DNA of 64,000 nt. It comes from GCA-003244245 sp050699875 (GTDB lineage: Bacteria; Actinomycetota; Actinomycetes; Mycobacteriales; Pseudonocardiaceae). Every line of letters starts with the position of its first letter. Position 1 is the first letter of the stretch. The stretch is from assembly GCA_050699875.1 (NCBI GenBank), contig JBOHFX010000155.1:7183-71182 (forward strand), given 5' to 3'. A model generated the notes under the pieces. The model was not told where the DNA came from. It searched no databases and saw nothing but the letters and a program-made list of their open reading frames with translations. The position numbers were made by a program, and so were the translations under genes. Shown one piece after another: positions 1 through 8,539 of this stretch.

Positions 1-295
1 TCACGGCGGTGATCCGCTTGGCTGACGCGCGCTTGAGCGCATCCACCATGATCAATTGCTCCATGATGGCGTCGTTGATCGGGGCGGTGTGGGCTTGCAC
101 GACGAAGGCGTCGCAGCCGCGGACCGACTCCTCGAACCGGACGAAGATCTCGCCGTTGGCGAAGGAGTATGCCGACTGCGGGGTGACGGCGACGTCGAGG
201 TGCTTGGCCACCTCCTCGGCCAGCTCGGGGTGGTAGCGCCCGGAAAAGAGCATCAGGTTCTTCTTCGGGATCGCCGACATCGTGGAAGGGCTCAT
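1..295 (-). CDS. prs: ribose-phosphate pyrophosphokinase, N-terminal part (cut by window edge)
   Basis: This makes PRPP from ribose-5-phosphate and ATP for nucleotide, His and Trp synthesis in the cytoplasm. Reading leftwards from an ATG at 295, the 98 visible residues contain the family N-terminus: a LMLFSGRYHPELAEE-type opening, the SYSFANGEIFVRFEESVRG segment, and QAHTAPINDAIMEQLIM, which matches actinobacterial Prs closely. The remaining two thirds lie outside the window. The start lies only 2 bp after the glmU stop, so the pair is probably co-transcribed and translationally coupled, as glmU-prs is in many actinobacteria. The family call is firm. The precise start could alternatively be an internal ATG a few codons on (MSAIPKKN). 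Confidence 0.93.
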   Translation of the reverse strand, partial: MSPSTMSAIPKKNLMLFSGRYHPELAEEVAKHLDVAVTPQSAYSFANGEIFVRFEESVRGCDAFVVQAHTAPINDAIMEQLIMVDALKRASAKRITAV

Positions 296-297
296 GC

Positions 298-1767
298 TCA
301 CTCCTGCCGCATCTGATCACCGCTGGCCTGCTGTGCCAACCTCGCTGCTTGGTCCGCCGGGGTTCCTTGGCGCCGCCGGTTCACCCAGCCCTCGACATTG
401 CGCTGACGGCTGCGGGCCACCGCCAGCGCGCCTGGTGGCACGTCTTGTGTGATCACCGAGCCGGCCGCGGTGTACGCACCGTCGCCGATGCTTACCGGGG
501 CCACGAACATGTTGTCGGCCCCGGTCCGCGCATGCGCACCCACCGTGGTGCGGTGTTTTACCACCCCGTCGTAGTTGACGAAGACCGTGGCTGCGCCGAT
601 GTTGCTGCCCTCGCCGATCGTCGCGTCGCCGACGTAGCTCAGGTGTGGCACCTTCGCACCCGGCCCCAGCTCTGCGTTCTTGGTCTCCACGAAGGTGCCG
701 ACCTTGGCCCGCTCGCCGACCCGGCTGCCCGGACGCAGGTAGGCGAACGGGCCGATCTGCGCCCCGTCGGCCACCAGCGCATCGATGGCATGGGTGCGAA
801 CGACGCTGGCCCCTGCGCCGATGGTGCAGTCTGTAAGGGTCGAGTCGGGGCCGATCGTGGCACCTGGGCCCACCACGGTGCCCGCGTGCAGCTGCACCGC
901 GGGATGCAGCGTGACGTCGGGAGCGAGTTGGACCTCGGCGTCCAGCCACACCGAGGCCGGGTCGACGATGGTCACACCGGCTCGCATCCAGTGCTCCAGC
1001 AAGCGCCGGTTCAGCTCCGCGCCCACCGCGGCCAGCTGCACCCGATCGTTTACTCCGGCGACCAGCCACGGGTCCGCGCACGGGTGCGCGCCGACCGGCT
1101 GCCCGCCGGTCCGGACCAAACCCAACACGTCAGTGAGGTACAGCTCGCCTTGGGCATTGGCTGGGCGAAGCCGGCTCAGCGCGTCACGCAACGCCTGGGC
1201 GTCGAAGGCGTACACCCCTGAGTTGATCTCGTGGATGGTGCGCTGGGCTGCGGTGGCGTCCCGGTGCTCGACGATGCCGGTGACCGCGCCCGACGGGTCG
1301 CGCACCACCCGCCCGTAACCGGTCGGGTCGTCGACCAACGCGGACAAGACGGTGGCCGCGTTCCCGGCGCGGTGGTGTTCGGCGATCAGCTCGGCCATCG
1401 TGGTGGTGTCGAGCAGCGGCACGTCTCCGTAACTGACCAGCACCGTCCCGGACAGCCCGGCCGGCAGGACGTCGAGCGCGGCGCATACTGCATGACCGGT
1501 GCCATGCTGCTGATGCTGCACGGCGGCGCGCACGTCGCGTCCCAGCGCGGCGGCGACCGTGCGCAGGTGGGCGTCCACCGCATCCCGGCCGTGACCGATC
1601 ACCACCACCAGGTGCTCGGGGGCCAGCCCGGCGGCCGCCCGCACCGCGTGCTCCACCAGAGGCCGGCCGGCCAGCGGGTGCAGCACCTTGGGGGTCGCCG
1701 AGTGCATCCGGGTGCCTTCACCGGCGGCCAGCACGATCGCCGTCGTCAGGCTCCCGTCTGGGAACAT
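298..1767 (-). CDS. glmU: bifunctional UDP-N-acetylglucosamine pyrophosphorylase / glucosamine-1-phosphate N-acetyltransferase
   Basis: GlmU acetylates GlcN-1-P and couples it to UTP, giving UDP-GlcNAc for peptidoglycan and for the surface polysaccharides encoded later in this window. The 489 residues match the family length. The N-terminal Rossmann-like pyrophosphorylase has LAAGEGTRM near residue 15, QHGTGHAV near 88 and the YGDVPLL metal motif near 113. The C-terminal half is a left-handed beta-helix with hexapeptide repeats, RPGSRVGERAKVGTFVETKNA and NYDGVVKH. An AAAGGA ribosome site precedes the ATG at 1767. It lies downstream of tRNA-Gln on the same strand and directly upstream of prs. 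Confidence 0.97.
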   Translation of the reverse strand: MFPDGSLTTAIVLAAGEGTRMHSATPKVLHPLAGRPLVEHAVRAAAGLAPEHLVVVIGHGRDAVDAHLRTVAAALGRDVRAAVQHQQHGTGHAVCAALDVLPAGLSGTVLVSYGDVPLLDTTTMAELIAEHHRAGNAATVLSALVDDPTGYGRVVRDPSGAVTGIVEHRDATAAQRTIHEINSGVYAFDAQALRDALSRLRPANAQGELYLTDVLGLVRTGGQPVGAHPCADPWLVAGVNDRVQLAAVGAELNRRLLEHWMRAGVTIVDPASVWLDAEVQLAPDVTLHPAVQLHAGTVVGPGATIGPDSTLTDCTIGAGASVVRTHAIDALVADGAQIGPFAYLRPGSRVGERAKVGTFVETKNAELGPGAKVPHLSYVGDATIGEGSNIGAATVFVNYDGVVKHRTTVGAHARTGADNMFVAPVSIGDGAYTAAGSVITQDVPPGALAVARSRQRNVEGWVNRRRQGTPADQAARLAQQASGDQMRQE

Positions 1768-2047
1768 CGGCTTGTCCTTTCCCGATCCGGGGGCGCAGTC
1801 GATATCTGTGCGGCTGATGACAGGTCGGATCCTACGGGGGTAGGAGCCCCGACGAGCCGACGCCGTGGCATTCGTTGTTTACCTGGTAGCCATCCTGGGG
1901 TTTCGTCCGTAGTACCAGTCTCTGGATCTTCGAGTGGGGCGGTGGCGAGACCCTAGTCGCACCTAGGCTCGGCGAAACTCGACAATGGCGCTGTCGGAGC
2001 TTGATCGAACAGCTCTGCTGTCGACCTCGGGAGCAGAAGCACCGCTG

Positions 2048-2118
2048 CTCCGCCGCCAGGATTCGAACCTGGACCATCGGAACCAAAATCCGAGGTGCTG
2101 CCTTTACACTACGGCGGA
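2048..2118 (-). tRNA. tRNA-Gln, anticodon UUG
   Basis: A 71-nt cloverleaf folds on the minus strand. The 7-bp acceptor stem TCCGCCG pairs with CGGCGGA. The anticodon stem TCGGA/TCCGA closes the loop TTTTGGT, giving anticodon TTG (reads CAA). The T arm contains GGTTCGAATCC. No CCA is encoded. It is oriented towards glmU, about 280 bp away, with no gene between. Confidence 0.93.
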
Positions 2119-2202
2119 CGAGCGGGCCGCAGGCCCGCGGGCACATCGTTACACGCCCCCTCGCGCCTAGTCAGCCCAGCCCTCCCAGCGGACCCCTCTC
2201 CA

Positions 2203-2264
2203 GCGTTCTGGATGCAGAACGCTGCTACTCGGCCCCTGATGACCGCAATCTGCATCCAGAACGC
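2203..2264. repeat. 16-bp perfect inverted repeat, 30-bp spacer
   Basis: GCGTTCTGGATGCAGA at 2203-2218 is exactly complemented by TCTGCATCCAGAACGC at 2249-2264. The left arm also forms its own hairpin (GCGTTCT/AGAACGC at 2203-2222). It lies between tRNA-Gln and the divergently oriented desaturase gene. There is no U-tract, so a simple terminator is not indicated. A regulator site or DNA-level hairpin remains possible. Confidence 0.75.
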
Positions 2265-2463
2265 GGCCGCGGGGCGACGACACGCTCGACACGCCCGCCG
2301 ATGGCGTGGCAGGTCGTGACGGGTCTTGGACAGATAATCTACGGTTGAGGCAGTTTGCCGCGAGCGCCATCTGCGGCTACGCCAACGGGTGTGAGCCTGA
2401 TGGCACCCCCGCTGCGGCGTGGCAGCTGGCCGCGCCCCTTGCCGACGTGAGGAGCACCGGCCG

Positions 2464-3408
2464 ATGACGCGGACCGCCGACGCCGACCAGGACCGTGCGA
2501 AGCCCGAACCGGCGATCTCAGGAAGGCGACCCCTAGGGCCGCAGATTCTCGTATACCTGTTCGTACTTGCCCCGATGATCGCCTTGATCGCCGCGGTGCC
2601 GCTGGCCTGGGGTTGGGGGCTGGGCTGGGTCGACGTCGTGCTGTTCGTGGCCACGTACTACATCAGCCTTCTCGGGGTGACCGTCGGGTATCACCGTCAC
2701 TTCACCCACGGCTCATTCAAAGCCAAGCGGTGGTTGCAGGTGATCCTCGCGGTATTGGGTAGCACCGCCATGCAGGGGCCGCTGCTGCACTGGGTAGCCG
2801 ACCACCGGAGGCACCACGCCTACTCCGACAAGGAGGGCGACCCGCATTCGCCGTGGTTGTTCGGTACCTCCCCGCTTGCGGTAGCTCGGGGATTCTGGCA
2901 CGCCCACATGGGCTGGTTGTTCAACCGTGATTTGTCCAATCCCCGCCGGTTCGTCCCGGACTTGCTGGCCGACAAAACGATGGTGCGGGTCAGCAAGCTG
3001 TTCTGGCTGTGGACCGGAATCTGGCTCGTGCTGCCCGGGATCATCGGCGGGCTGGTGACCTGGTCCTGGTGGGCGGTGCTCACCGGGCTGTTCTGGGCCG
3101 GACTGGTCAGGGTCTCGTTACTGCACCACGTCACCTGGGCGGTGAATTCGGTCTGCCACATGATCGGCAGCCGGCCGTTCGCCTCGCGTGACAAGGCCGC
3201 GAACTTCTGGCCGATGGCGATCGTGTCCGGCGGGGAGTCTTGGCACAACCTGCACCACGCTGATCCGACATCGGCCCGGCACGGCGTGCTCCGGGGACAG
3301 ATCGACATCTCGGCCCGGGTGATCTGGTTGTTTGAGAAGCTGGGTTGGGCGTGGAACGTGCGCTGGCCCACGCCCCAGCGGCTGGCCAAACTCGCCGCAA
3401 GGGCATGA
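2464..3408 (+). CDS. acyl-CoA/fatty acid delta-9 desaturase (membrane di-iron)
   Basis: A 314-residue integral membrane desaturase that would introduce a cis double bond into acyl chains using O2 and an electron donor. The three histidine boxes that bind the di-iron centre are present: HRHFTH near residue 75, HRRHH near 112 and HNLHH near 260. Hydrophobic pairs lie at about residues 30-70 and 185-225. The ATG at 2464 is preferred over an in-frame GTG 45 bp upstream because GAGGAGC sits about 8 nt before it. It resembles actinobacterial DesA3-like stearoyl-CoA desaturases, which use a separate oxidoreductase partner. None is adjacent here. A 16-bp inverted repeat lies about 200 bp upstream. 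Confidence 0.93.
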   Translation: MTRTADADQDRAKPEPAISGRRPLGPQILVYLFVLAPMIALIAAVPLAWGWGLGWVDVVLFVATYYISLLGVTVGYHRHFTHGSFKAKRWLQVILAVLGSTAMQGPLLHWVADHRRHHAYSDKEGDPHSPWLFGTSPLAVARGFWHAHMGWLFNRDLSNPRRFVPDLLADKTMVRVSKLFWLWTGIWLVLPGIIGGLVTWSWWAVLTGLFWAGLVRVSLLHHVTWAVNSVCHMIGSRPFASRDKAANFWPMAIVSGGESWHNLHHADPTSARHGVLRGQIDISARVIWLFEKLGWAWNVRWPTPQRLAKLAARA

Positions 3409-3749
3409 TCAGCTGCCAGGAGTTATGGCGGCGCTGACGCAGCCATGTCCACTATCGGACGTCGGCCAGGTGACCGATTATTTCGCACTGTAATAACTCG
3501 ATGACGGTCAGTAACCGACACAGTCAGCGAGCAGATTGCGCCGTACGGGTGAAAGTCGGAGGGGCTACACTCAGCGAGTAACGCGTAGCAGCGGGCAGTA
3601 GATATACGCACTGTGGGGAGGGGCGAACCCACCGTAGGAGAGGGAGAGTTCGGCTGGCAGGGGGCGGCTGGCTGTGCTCACTCTTCGTGCGGGCTTGACA
3701 CAGTCAGTTATCGGCAGACATCTCGAGTTACGGCAGGGGGCCCGTCTCG
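3409..3749. promoter_or_regulatory. leader of polysaccharide locus A with 11-bp direct repeat
   Basis: A 341-bp gene-free interval before a six-gene operon. GACACAGTCAG occurs twice (3517-3527 and 3697-3707), the second copy inside a TTGACA-like hexamer. A TACACT hexamer near 3566 is a possible -10. A GGCAGGGGG stretch about 10 nt before the ATG at 3750 is the probable ribosome site. Promoter assignment is a guess from motif resemblance only. Confidence 0.35.
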
Positions 3750-4886
3750 ATGAAGTTCGTTACAGGTACCACCCAATCGGCAGCGACCCTAGCTCGCCGC
3801 GAATCGGAGGGGCTCGCCACCTTCGACTCCGATGTTCGCGTCGCGGTGGTCGGCTACGGCTACTGGGGTTCCAAGCACATGCGGGTACTCAGCAGCATGC
3901 CGGGTGTCCACGTGACTATCGTCGACCAGGACCCCGAGCGGATCGCGGAGGCTCGGCGGAGCTACCCATCAGCGGAATCGGCACACCGCCTTGACGAGGT
4001 GTTGGACCGAGTGGACGCGGTGGTCGTCGCGACCCCGCCGACCGTGCACGCCGAAGTCGCGCTGCAAGCGCTGCGCCACGGGCGGCACGCGCTTGTGGAG
4101 AAACCGCTGGCCACGACAGTTGACGACGCGCAAGAGATGGTCGACTCGGCAGCAGCCAACGGCGTGCACCTGATGGCGGGACACACCTTTGAGTACAACG
4201 CGGCCGTCTGGAAGCTCAAGGAGATCATCGACGCCGGCGAGCTCGGTAAGGTCCTCTACATCGACGCGGCTCGGTTGAGCCTGGGCAAGTACCAACGCGA
4301 TTGCAACGTCATCTGGGACCTTGCTCCGCACGACATTTCGATCGCATCATTCCTGCTCGACGAGGTCCCCCGGACGACCTGGGTATGGGCCAAACGCCAC
4401 ATCGGTAATCGCCACGCCGACGTCGCTTACCTGCGGCTGGACTTCGAGCAGGCGGCCACCCATGCATTCGTGCACGTCAGCTGGCTGGACCCATGCAAGG
4501 TCCGGCGGGTGACCGTTGTCGGGGACCGCAAGATGGCCGTCTACGACGATATGTCGGACAATGAGCGTATCCGGGTGTACGACATCGGCGTTGACCCGAC
4601 CGAACCCGACGATCACGGCGAGTCGCACGCCATGCCGGTTTCCTACCGGACCGGAGACATTGTTTCGCCATTCATTCAGTTCAACGAGCCGCTCCTGGTT
4701 CAGGACAGCCACTTCATCGAATGCATTCGTACCGGTGCCAAGCCGAACACACCCGGCGAGCGTGGGCTGGACATCGTGCGGGTCCTGGCCGCCACCGACG
4801 TTGCAGAGACCACCGGCCGGCCGGCCTTCGTCGCCGGCAGCATCGATCCAGCCGGGGCTGACCTCAGGCAGGGGGTGGCGTCGTGA
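3750..4886 (+). CDS. Gfo/Idh/MocA-family NAD-dependent sugar oxidoreductase
   Basis: 378 residues. The N-terminal Rossmann fold has VAVVGYGYWGSKHMRVL from about residue 31, an acidic end to beta-2 (IVDQDPER), and the family EKPLA motif near residue 115 whose Lys is catalytic. The C-terminal alpha/beta domain contains the conserved WDLAPHDIS segment. The family oxidises hydroxyls of nucleotide sugars or related substrates. Sitting directly before a DegT aminotransferase (4-bp overlap), it probably makes the 3-keto nucleotide sugar that the next enzyme aminates, as in WlbA/WlbC-type or QdtB-type pathways. The exact sugar is not deducible. An N-terminal extension of about 30 residues precedes the fold, so a start further in is possible. 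Confidence 0.87.
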   Translation: MKFVTGTTQSAATLARRESEGLATFDSDVRVAVVGYGYWGSKHMRVLSSMPGVHVTIVDQDPERIAEARRSYPSAESAHRLDEVLDRVDAVVVATPPTVHAEVALQALRHGRHALVEKPLATTVDDAQEMVDSAAANGVHLMAGHTFEYNAAVWKLKEIIDAGELGKVLYIDAARLSLGKYQRDCNVIWDLAPHDISIASFLLDEVPRTTWVWAKRHIGNRHADVAYLRLDFEQAATHAFVHVSWLDPCKVRRVTVVGDRKMAVYDDMSDNERIRVYDIGVDPTEPDDHGESHAMPVSYRTGDIVSPFIQFNEPLLVQDSHFIECIRTGAKPNTPGERGLDIVRVLAATDVAETTGRPAFVAGSIDPAGADLRQGVAS

Positions 4887-6001
4887 CCGGCGGCGGCATT
4901 CCCTTCCTCGACCTCGGTGGCGTCAACAGCGGGCTCCGCGAGGAGTTCGACCTCGCCTGGAAGACCGTGCTGGACCATGGTCGCTACATCGGCGGCCCCG
5001 AGGTCGAGCGCTTCGAGGACGAATTCGCAACCTACTGCGGAACCAGGGCCTGCATCGGGGTGGCCAACGGGACCGACGCCTTGGAACTCATCCTCAGCGG
5101 CCTGGGAATCGGGCATGGGGACGAGGTCATCGTCCCGGCGAATACGTTCATCGCGACGGCTGAGGCGGTATGTGCGACCGGTGCACGACCCCGGTTCGTC
5201 GATGTGTGCCCGGACACGCTTTTGATCGATCCAGACGCAGCGGCAGCTGCGGTCAATAGATCGACAACCGCGATCATTGCAGTGCACCTGTACGGCCAGA
5301 TGGTAGATCCCGAGCCGATTTCGGCCGTCGCTGCTGCGCACGGCCTTGCCCTCATCGAGGACGCCGCGCAGGCCCACGGCGCCCGGCACCGGGGAACTAA
5401 GGCCGGCAGTGTGGGTATCGCCGCGGGGTTCAGCTTCTATCCCGGCAAGAATCTCGGTGCCCTGGGTGACGGTGGTGCGGTGGTCACCAGCGATCTGTCG
5501 CTGGCCGACCGCATCCGCAGCATGGCCAATCACGGCCGGTCCGCGGCCGATCGCCAGCTGCACGACCTCGCCGGCCGGAACAGCAGGCTCGACACGCTGC
5601 AGGCGGCGCTGCTGTCCGCCAAATTGCCGTGGCTGGACGCCGGCAATGCCCGGCGCACGGCAGCGATGGCGGCCTACCGGGAGATGCTTCCGCAACGCTG
5701 CGCCCCGGTGACGGTCGCGCCGGGCGCCGAACCGGTGTACCACTTGGCCGTCGTGCAGGTCGATGACCGCCGCGAGATCGCCGACGCGCTCACCGCGGCC
5801 GGCATCGGCTGGGGTGTGCACTACCCAATTCCTTGTCATCGGCAGCCCGCCCTGGCCACCCTTCACGAGCTGGCGCCGATCGATCAGACGCTGCCGGTGG
5901 CAGAGCGTGTGGCCGACCGGATTCTATCCCTGCCGATGTCCCCGACCCTCACCGTTGAGCAGGTCGCCCGGGTCTGCGATGTGCTCGGAGGTGCGCTGTG
6001 A
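4883..6001 (+). CDS. DegT/DnrJ/EryC1/StrS-family PLP-dependent sugar aminotransferase
   Basis: 372 residues, the usual length. IPFLDLGGVN opens the fold. NGTDALELIL is the phosphate-anchor region, EDAAQAHGA carries the PLP-contacting Asp, and FYPGKNLGALGDGG holds the Schiff-base Lys near residue 185. It converts a keto nucleotide sugar to an amino sugar with Glu as usual donor. The GTG start overlaps the preceding stop by 4 bp, and its own stop overlaps the next GTG, so the three genes are translationally coupled. The neighbouring oxidoreductase and the absence of an N-acetyltransferase suggest a free amino sugar, or acetylation by an enzyme encoded elsewhere. That last point is inference. 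Confidence 0.92.
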   Translation: MTGGGIPFLDLGGVNSGLREEFDLAWKTVLDHGRYIGGPEVERFEDEFATYCGTRACIGVANGTDALELILSGLGIGHGDEVIVPANTFIATAEAVCATGARPRFVDVCPDTLLIDPDAAAAAVNRSTTAIIAVHLYGQMVDPEPISAVAAAHGLALIEDAAQAHGARHRGTKAGSVGIAAGFSFYPGKNLGALGDGGAVVTSDLSLADRIRSMANHGRSAADRQLHDLAGRNSRLDTLQAALLSAKLPWLDAGNARRTAAMAAYREMLPQRCAPVTVAPGAEPVYHLAVVQVDDRREIADALTAAGIGWGVHYPIPCHRQPALATLHELAPIDQTLPVAERVADRILSLPMSPTLTVEQVARVCDVLGGAL

Positions 6002-6918
6002 CGAACGTGCCCAATGTCTTCCAGTACGGGGCCAGCGAGCCGAATGGACGTTCGACGGGCTACGAAGATCAGCTGCAGAAGTCCGGCGGAACCGGTGACG
6101 TGCCGTCGCAGCGGTCGGCGGGTCGGACTGAACATTCCACCGAAGAACCCGGTGGCGGTGGGGTGAGCGCTCGCCTGGTGTTGCTGGCGTTGACGATTGT
6201 CCTTCTCGGCACTGCCGCTGGACTGGCCGGCGCGCTGGTCCTGCCGAAAACCTACGGGGCGCGCGCCGAGATCCTTTACAACCTCAGCCCGGAACAGCGG
6301 GGCGGCGACCCCCTTCGGCAGAATCGCGAGCTGTCCACCCAGCTGGTCTTCTTGGAGAGCCGCGCCGTGCTCGGCCCGATCGCCCAGAAACAGGGCCAGC
6401 AGTTCAAGGACATCGACGAGGCCGTCCACGTGGAGGTCCTGGAGAACAGCAACGTCATCCAGGTCGAGGCGCACGGTGCCACCAAGCTGGCCGCGATGCA
6501 GACGCTTCAGGCAGTCATGGACGGTTACCTGCAGCTCGCGGGTCAGCCCAGCGGGGTGGCCCGCAACCTCGAGTCCCAGCTCGCTGATACCCGCGCGAAC
6601 ACCGCCACGCTCCAAACCCGGGTGACGGACCTCACGCCTGCGGTGCTGGCCGGAACCGCCACCCAGACCGCCCTCAACGACGCCCGGGTACAGCTCACCG
6701 CATCCATGGATCGGGAGCGGGCGATCCAGGCCCGGATCGATGAGCTGAAACTCACCGGCGTGGCGGGACCCAACGCCCAGCTGCTGACGCCGCCCTACTC
6801 GATGCCGGATGCGGTGAGCCCGCAGCCGCTGATCGCCGCTGGCAGCGGTGCGCTGGTCGGAATGATCGTGGCCGGCGGGGTGGTGGCGTTGGCTACTCGG
6901 CGCCGGACGAGGCCGTGA
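5998..6918 (+). CDS. Wzz-like polysaccharide co-polymerase / chain-length determinant
   Basis: 306 residues in the polysaccharide co-polymerase arrangement. A Gly/Ser-rich cytoplasmic N-tail of about 55 residues precedes TM1 at about residues 58-80. A periplasmic-side helical region of about 190 residues follows (RAEILYNLSPEQRGG, then Gln/Ala-rich coiled coil). TM2 lies near residues 275-300, ending in a basic tail. Such proteins regulate length of Wzy-made glycans. No Walker kinase motif is present, so any tyrosine kinase partner would be separate. It begins with GTG overlapping the aminotransferase stop. It is not closely similar to the two Wzz-like paralogues at 24.6 and 28 kb. Confidence 0.78.
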   Translation: MTNVPNVFQYGASEPNGRSTGYEDQLQKSGGTGDVPSQRSAGRTEHSTEEPGGGGVSARLVLLALTIVLLGTAAGLAGALVLPKTYGARAEILYNLSPEQRGGDPLRQNRELSTQLVFLESRAVLGPIAQKQGQQFKDIDEAVHVEVLENSNVIQVEAHGATKLAAMQTLQAVMDGYLQLAGQPSGVARNLESQLADTRANTATLQTRVTDLTPAVLAGTATQTALNDARVQLTASMDRERAIQARIDELKLTGVAGPNAQLLTPPYSMPDAVSPQPLIAAGSGALVGMIVAGGVVALATRRRTRP

Positions 6919-6928
6919 GGACCTGGCT

Positions 6929-8539
6929 GTGGCCACTCCAACGGTGACAGCCCTCGAGCCATCAACCGCCAGCACCACCGCGCGGAACTCGGCCACTGTT
7001 GCGGGTTGGACCCTGGTCAGCCGGATCACTGGGCTGATGCGACTGGTCGTGATCGGAGCGGTGCTGGGGCCGACCTTTTTCGCCAACGCGTTCCAGGCCG
7101 GCTACGTCGTCCCGAACCTGGTGTTCACCGTGATCGCCGGGCCGGTGCTGGCGATGGTCCTGGTGCCGGGTGTGGTCCGGGCCGTCGGTGTCGGCGGCGT
7201 GGCCCGTGCCCGCGAGGTGTTCGGCCGGGTGAGCGGGTGGCTGCTCGCCTCCTCGGCCGCAGTGGTCGCGGTGCTGATGGTCCTCTCCCCGGTGGTGGCC
7301 TGGACGCTGACCTTCGGGATCCCGGATCCGGCTGCCCGGGCTCAGGGCCAGTGGCTCACCACGCTGTTAATCCTGCTCATCGCACCACAGGTTCCGCTGT
7401 ACATGCTGTTGCACCTAGGCATGGCTGCCCAGCAAGCCCGGGGGCGCTTCGCGCTGGCGGCCGGCGCGCAGGTCGTGGAGAACCTCATCCTGATCCTGAC
7501 AGTGGTGCTGGCCGGCTGGTACTACGGGACGGGTCTGGACGTCGAGCAGGTGCCGGTCGGCATGGTGATCGTGCTCGGGGTGGGCAGCACTGCGGCAGTT
7601 GCGTTGCATGCGGCGCTGCAGCTGTTCGGCACCGCGCGGGTGGGCCTGCTGACCCGCCCGGCGATGCGCTGGCGGCATGACCCGGAGGCCAGCGAGCTGA
7701 CCCGGAGGCTGATGCGGTCGGTCGGAGTGGCGGCTTGGCCAGCGGCGGCGATGTACGTGTTGTTGGCACTGGCTGGCACGGTGCCAGGTGGCGTCTTCGT
7801 CGTGCAGCTGTCCTATTCCGTCTTCTATGCGCTGTCCTTCATCAGTGCCCGTGCCGTGTCGATGGCCGCGCTCCCAGGGCTGGCTCACGCTGCCCATCGC
7901 GAGGACGGCGCGACATTCGGCTCGGCGTGGCGGCAAGGTTTGTCCTATGCCGTCATCGCCAGCCTGCCGCTGCTCGTGCTGCTCGCGGTCCTGTCCGCAC
8001 CGACCGCGAACATCCTGGCCAACGGCGAGCTGCAGCACGCGGCGCTGATCGGCTCACTCGCCACCTGCCTGGGGGTGGTGGCGGTGGCCCAGCTCGTCGG
8101 CGGGGTGCACGACATCGGCCGTCAGGCGTTATTCGCGCGGCTGGACGACCGCATTCCGCGCCAGGCCAGCGAGGTGGCTTTCGGTGTGATCCTCGTGGCT
8201 GCCGCCGCGGCGCTGCTGCTACCCGCCGACGGGTCACGCCTGACCTGGCTGGTGGTCGCGATTCTGGCTGGTGAGCTCGCCGCCGCTGGGACGGTGTTGA
8301 CCCGGCTGCGTCGGGTGATCCGGCCCGAACGGTTCCTCGAACCCAGAGCCCTGGCGGCCGCGGTGGTGGCCACGCTTGCGATGGTTCCGGTCGCTGCTGC
8401 GCTGGGGTGGCTCAGCCAGATTCATGGCGGCGACCAGCTCGTCGACTTCGCAGTTCTGTCCCTGGGTGGGGTTGTGGCGCTCGGGGCCTACTTCCTGGTG
8501 CTCCGTGTCGCGGTGCGACGGATCGGTGGTGGGTCATGA
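6929..8539 (+). CDS. MurJ/MviN-type lipid-linked oligosaccharide flippase
   Basis: 536 residues with about 14 predicted membrane segments across the whole chain. The N-terminus has the family SRITGLMRLVVIGAVLG segment. Mid-protein, the GQWLTTLLILLIAPQVPLYMLLHLGMAAQQARGRF-like loop resembles MOP-superfamily transporters. In this context (Wzz-, Wzy- and PGT-like neighbours in one operon) it most likely flips the undecaprenyl-linked repeat unit, serving as Wzx, rather than lipid II. The distinction cannot be made from sequence alone. GTG start at 6929 with GTGAGGA about 10 nt upstream. Its stop overlaps the next ATG (ATGA). Confidence 0.83.
   Translation: MATPTVTALEPSTASTTARNSATVAGWTLVSRITGLMRLVVIGAVLGPTFFANAFQAGYVVPNLVFTVIAGPVLAMVLVPGVVRAVGVGGVARAREVFGRVSGWLLASSAAVVAVLMVLSPVVAWTLTFGIPDPAARAQGQWLTTLLILLIAPQVPLYMLLHLGMAAQQARGRFALAAGAQVVENLILILTVVLAGWYYGTGLDVEQVPVGMVIVLGVGSTAAVALHAALQLFGTARVGLLTRPAMRWRHDPEASELTRRLMRSVGVAAWPAAAMYVLLALAGTVPGGVFVVQLSYSVFYALSFISARAVSMAALPGLAHAAHREDGATFGSAWRQGLSYAVIASLPLLVLLAVLSAPTANILANGELQHAALIGSLATCLGVVAVAQLVGGVHDIGRQALFARLDDRIPRQASEVAFGVILVAAAAALLLPADGSRLTWLVVAILAGELAAAGTVLTRLRRVIRPERFLEPRALAAAVVATLAMVPVAAALGWLSQIHGGDQLVDFAVLSLGGVVALGAYFLVLRVAVRRIGGGS

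Noticed and set aside
349..1221. Long + strand frame opposite glmU
   Set aside because: Antisense shadow produced by GC-rich third positions; glmU on the other strand has all family motifs.
4700..5866. 388-codon frame on - strand
   Set aside because: Lies opposite the aminotransferase, with no domain and no ribosome site.
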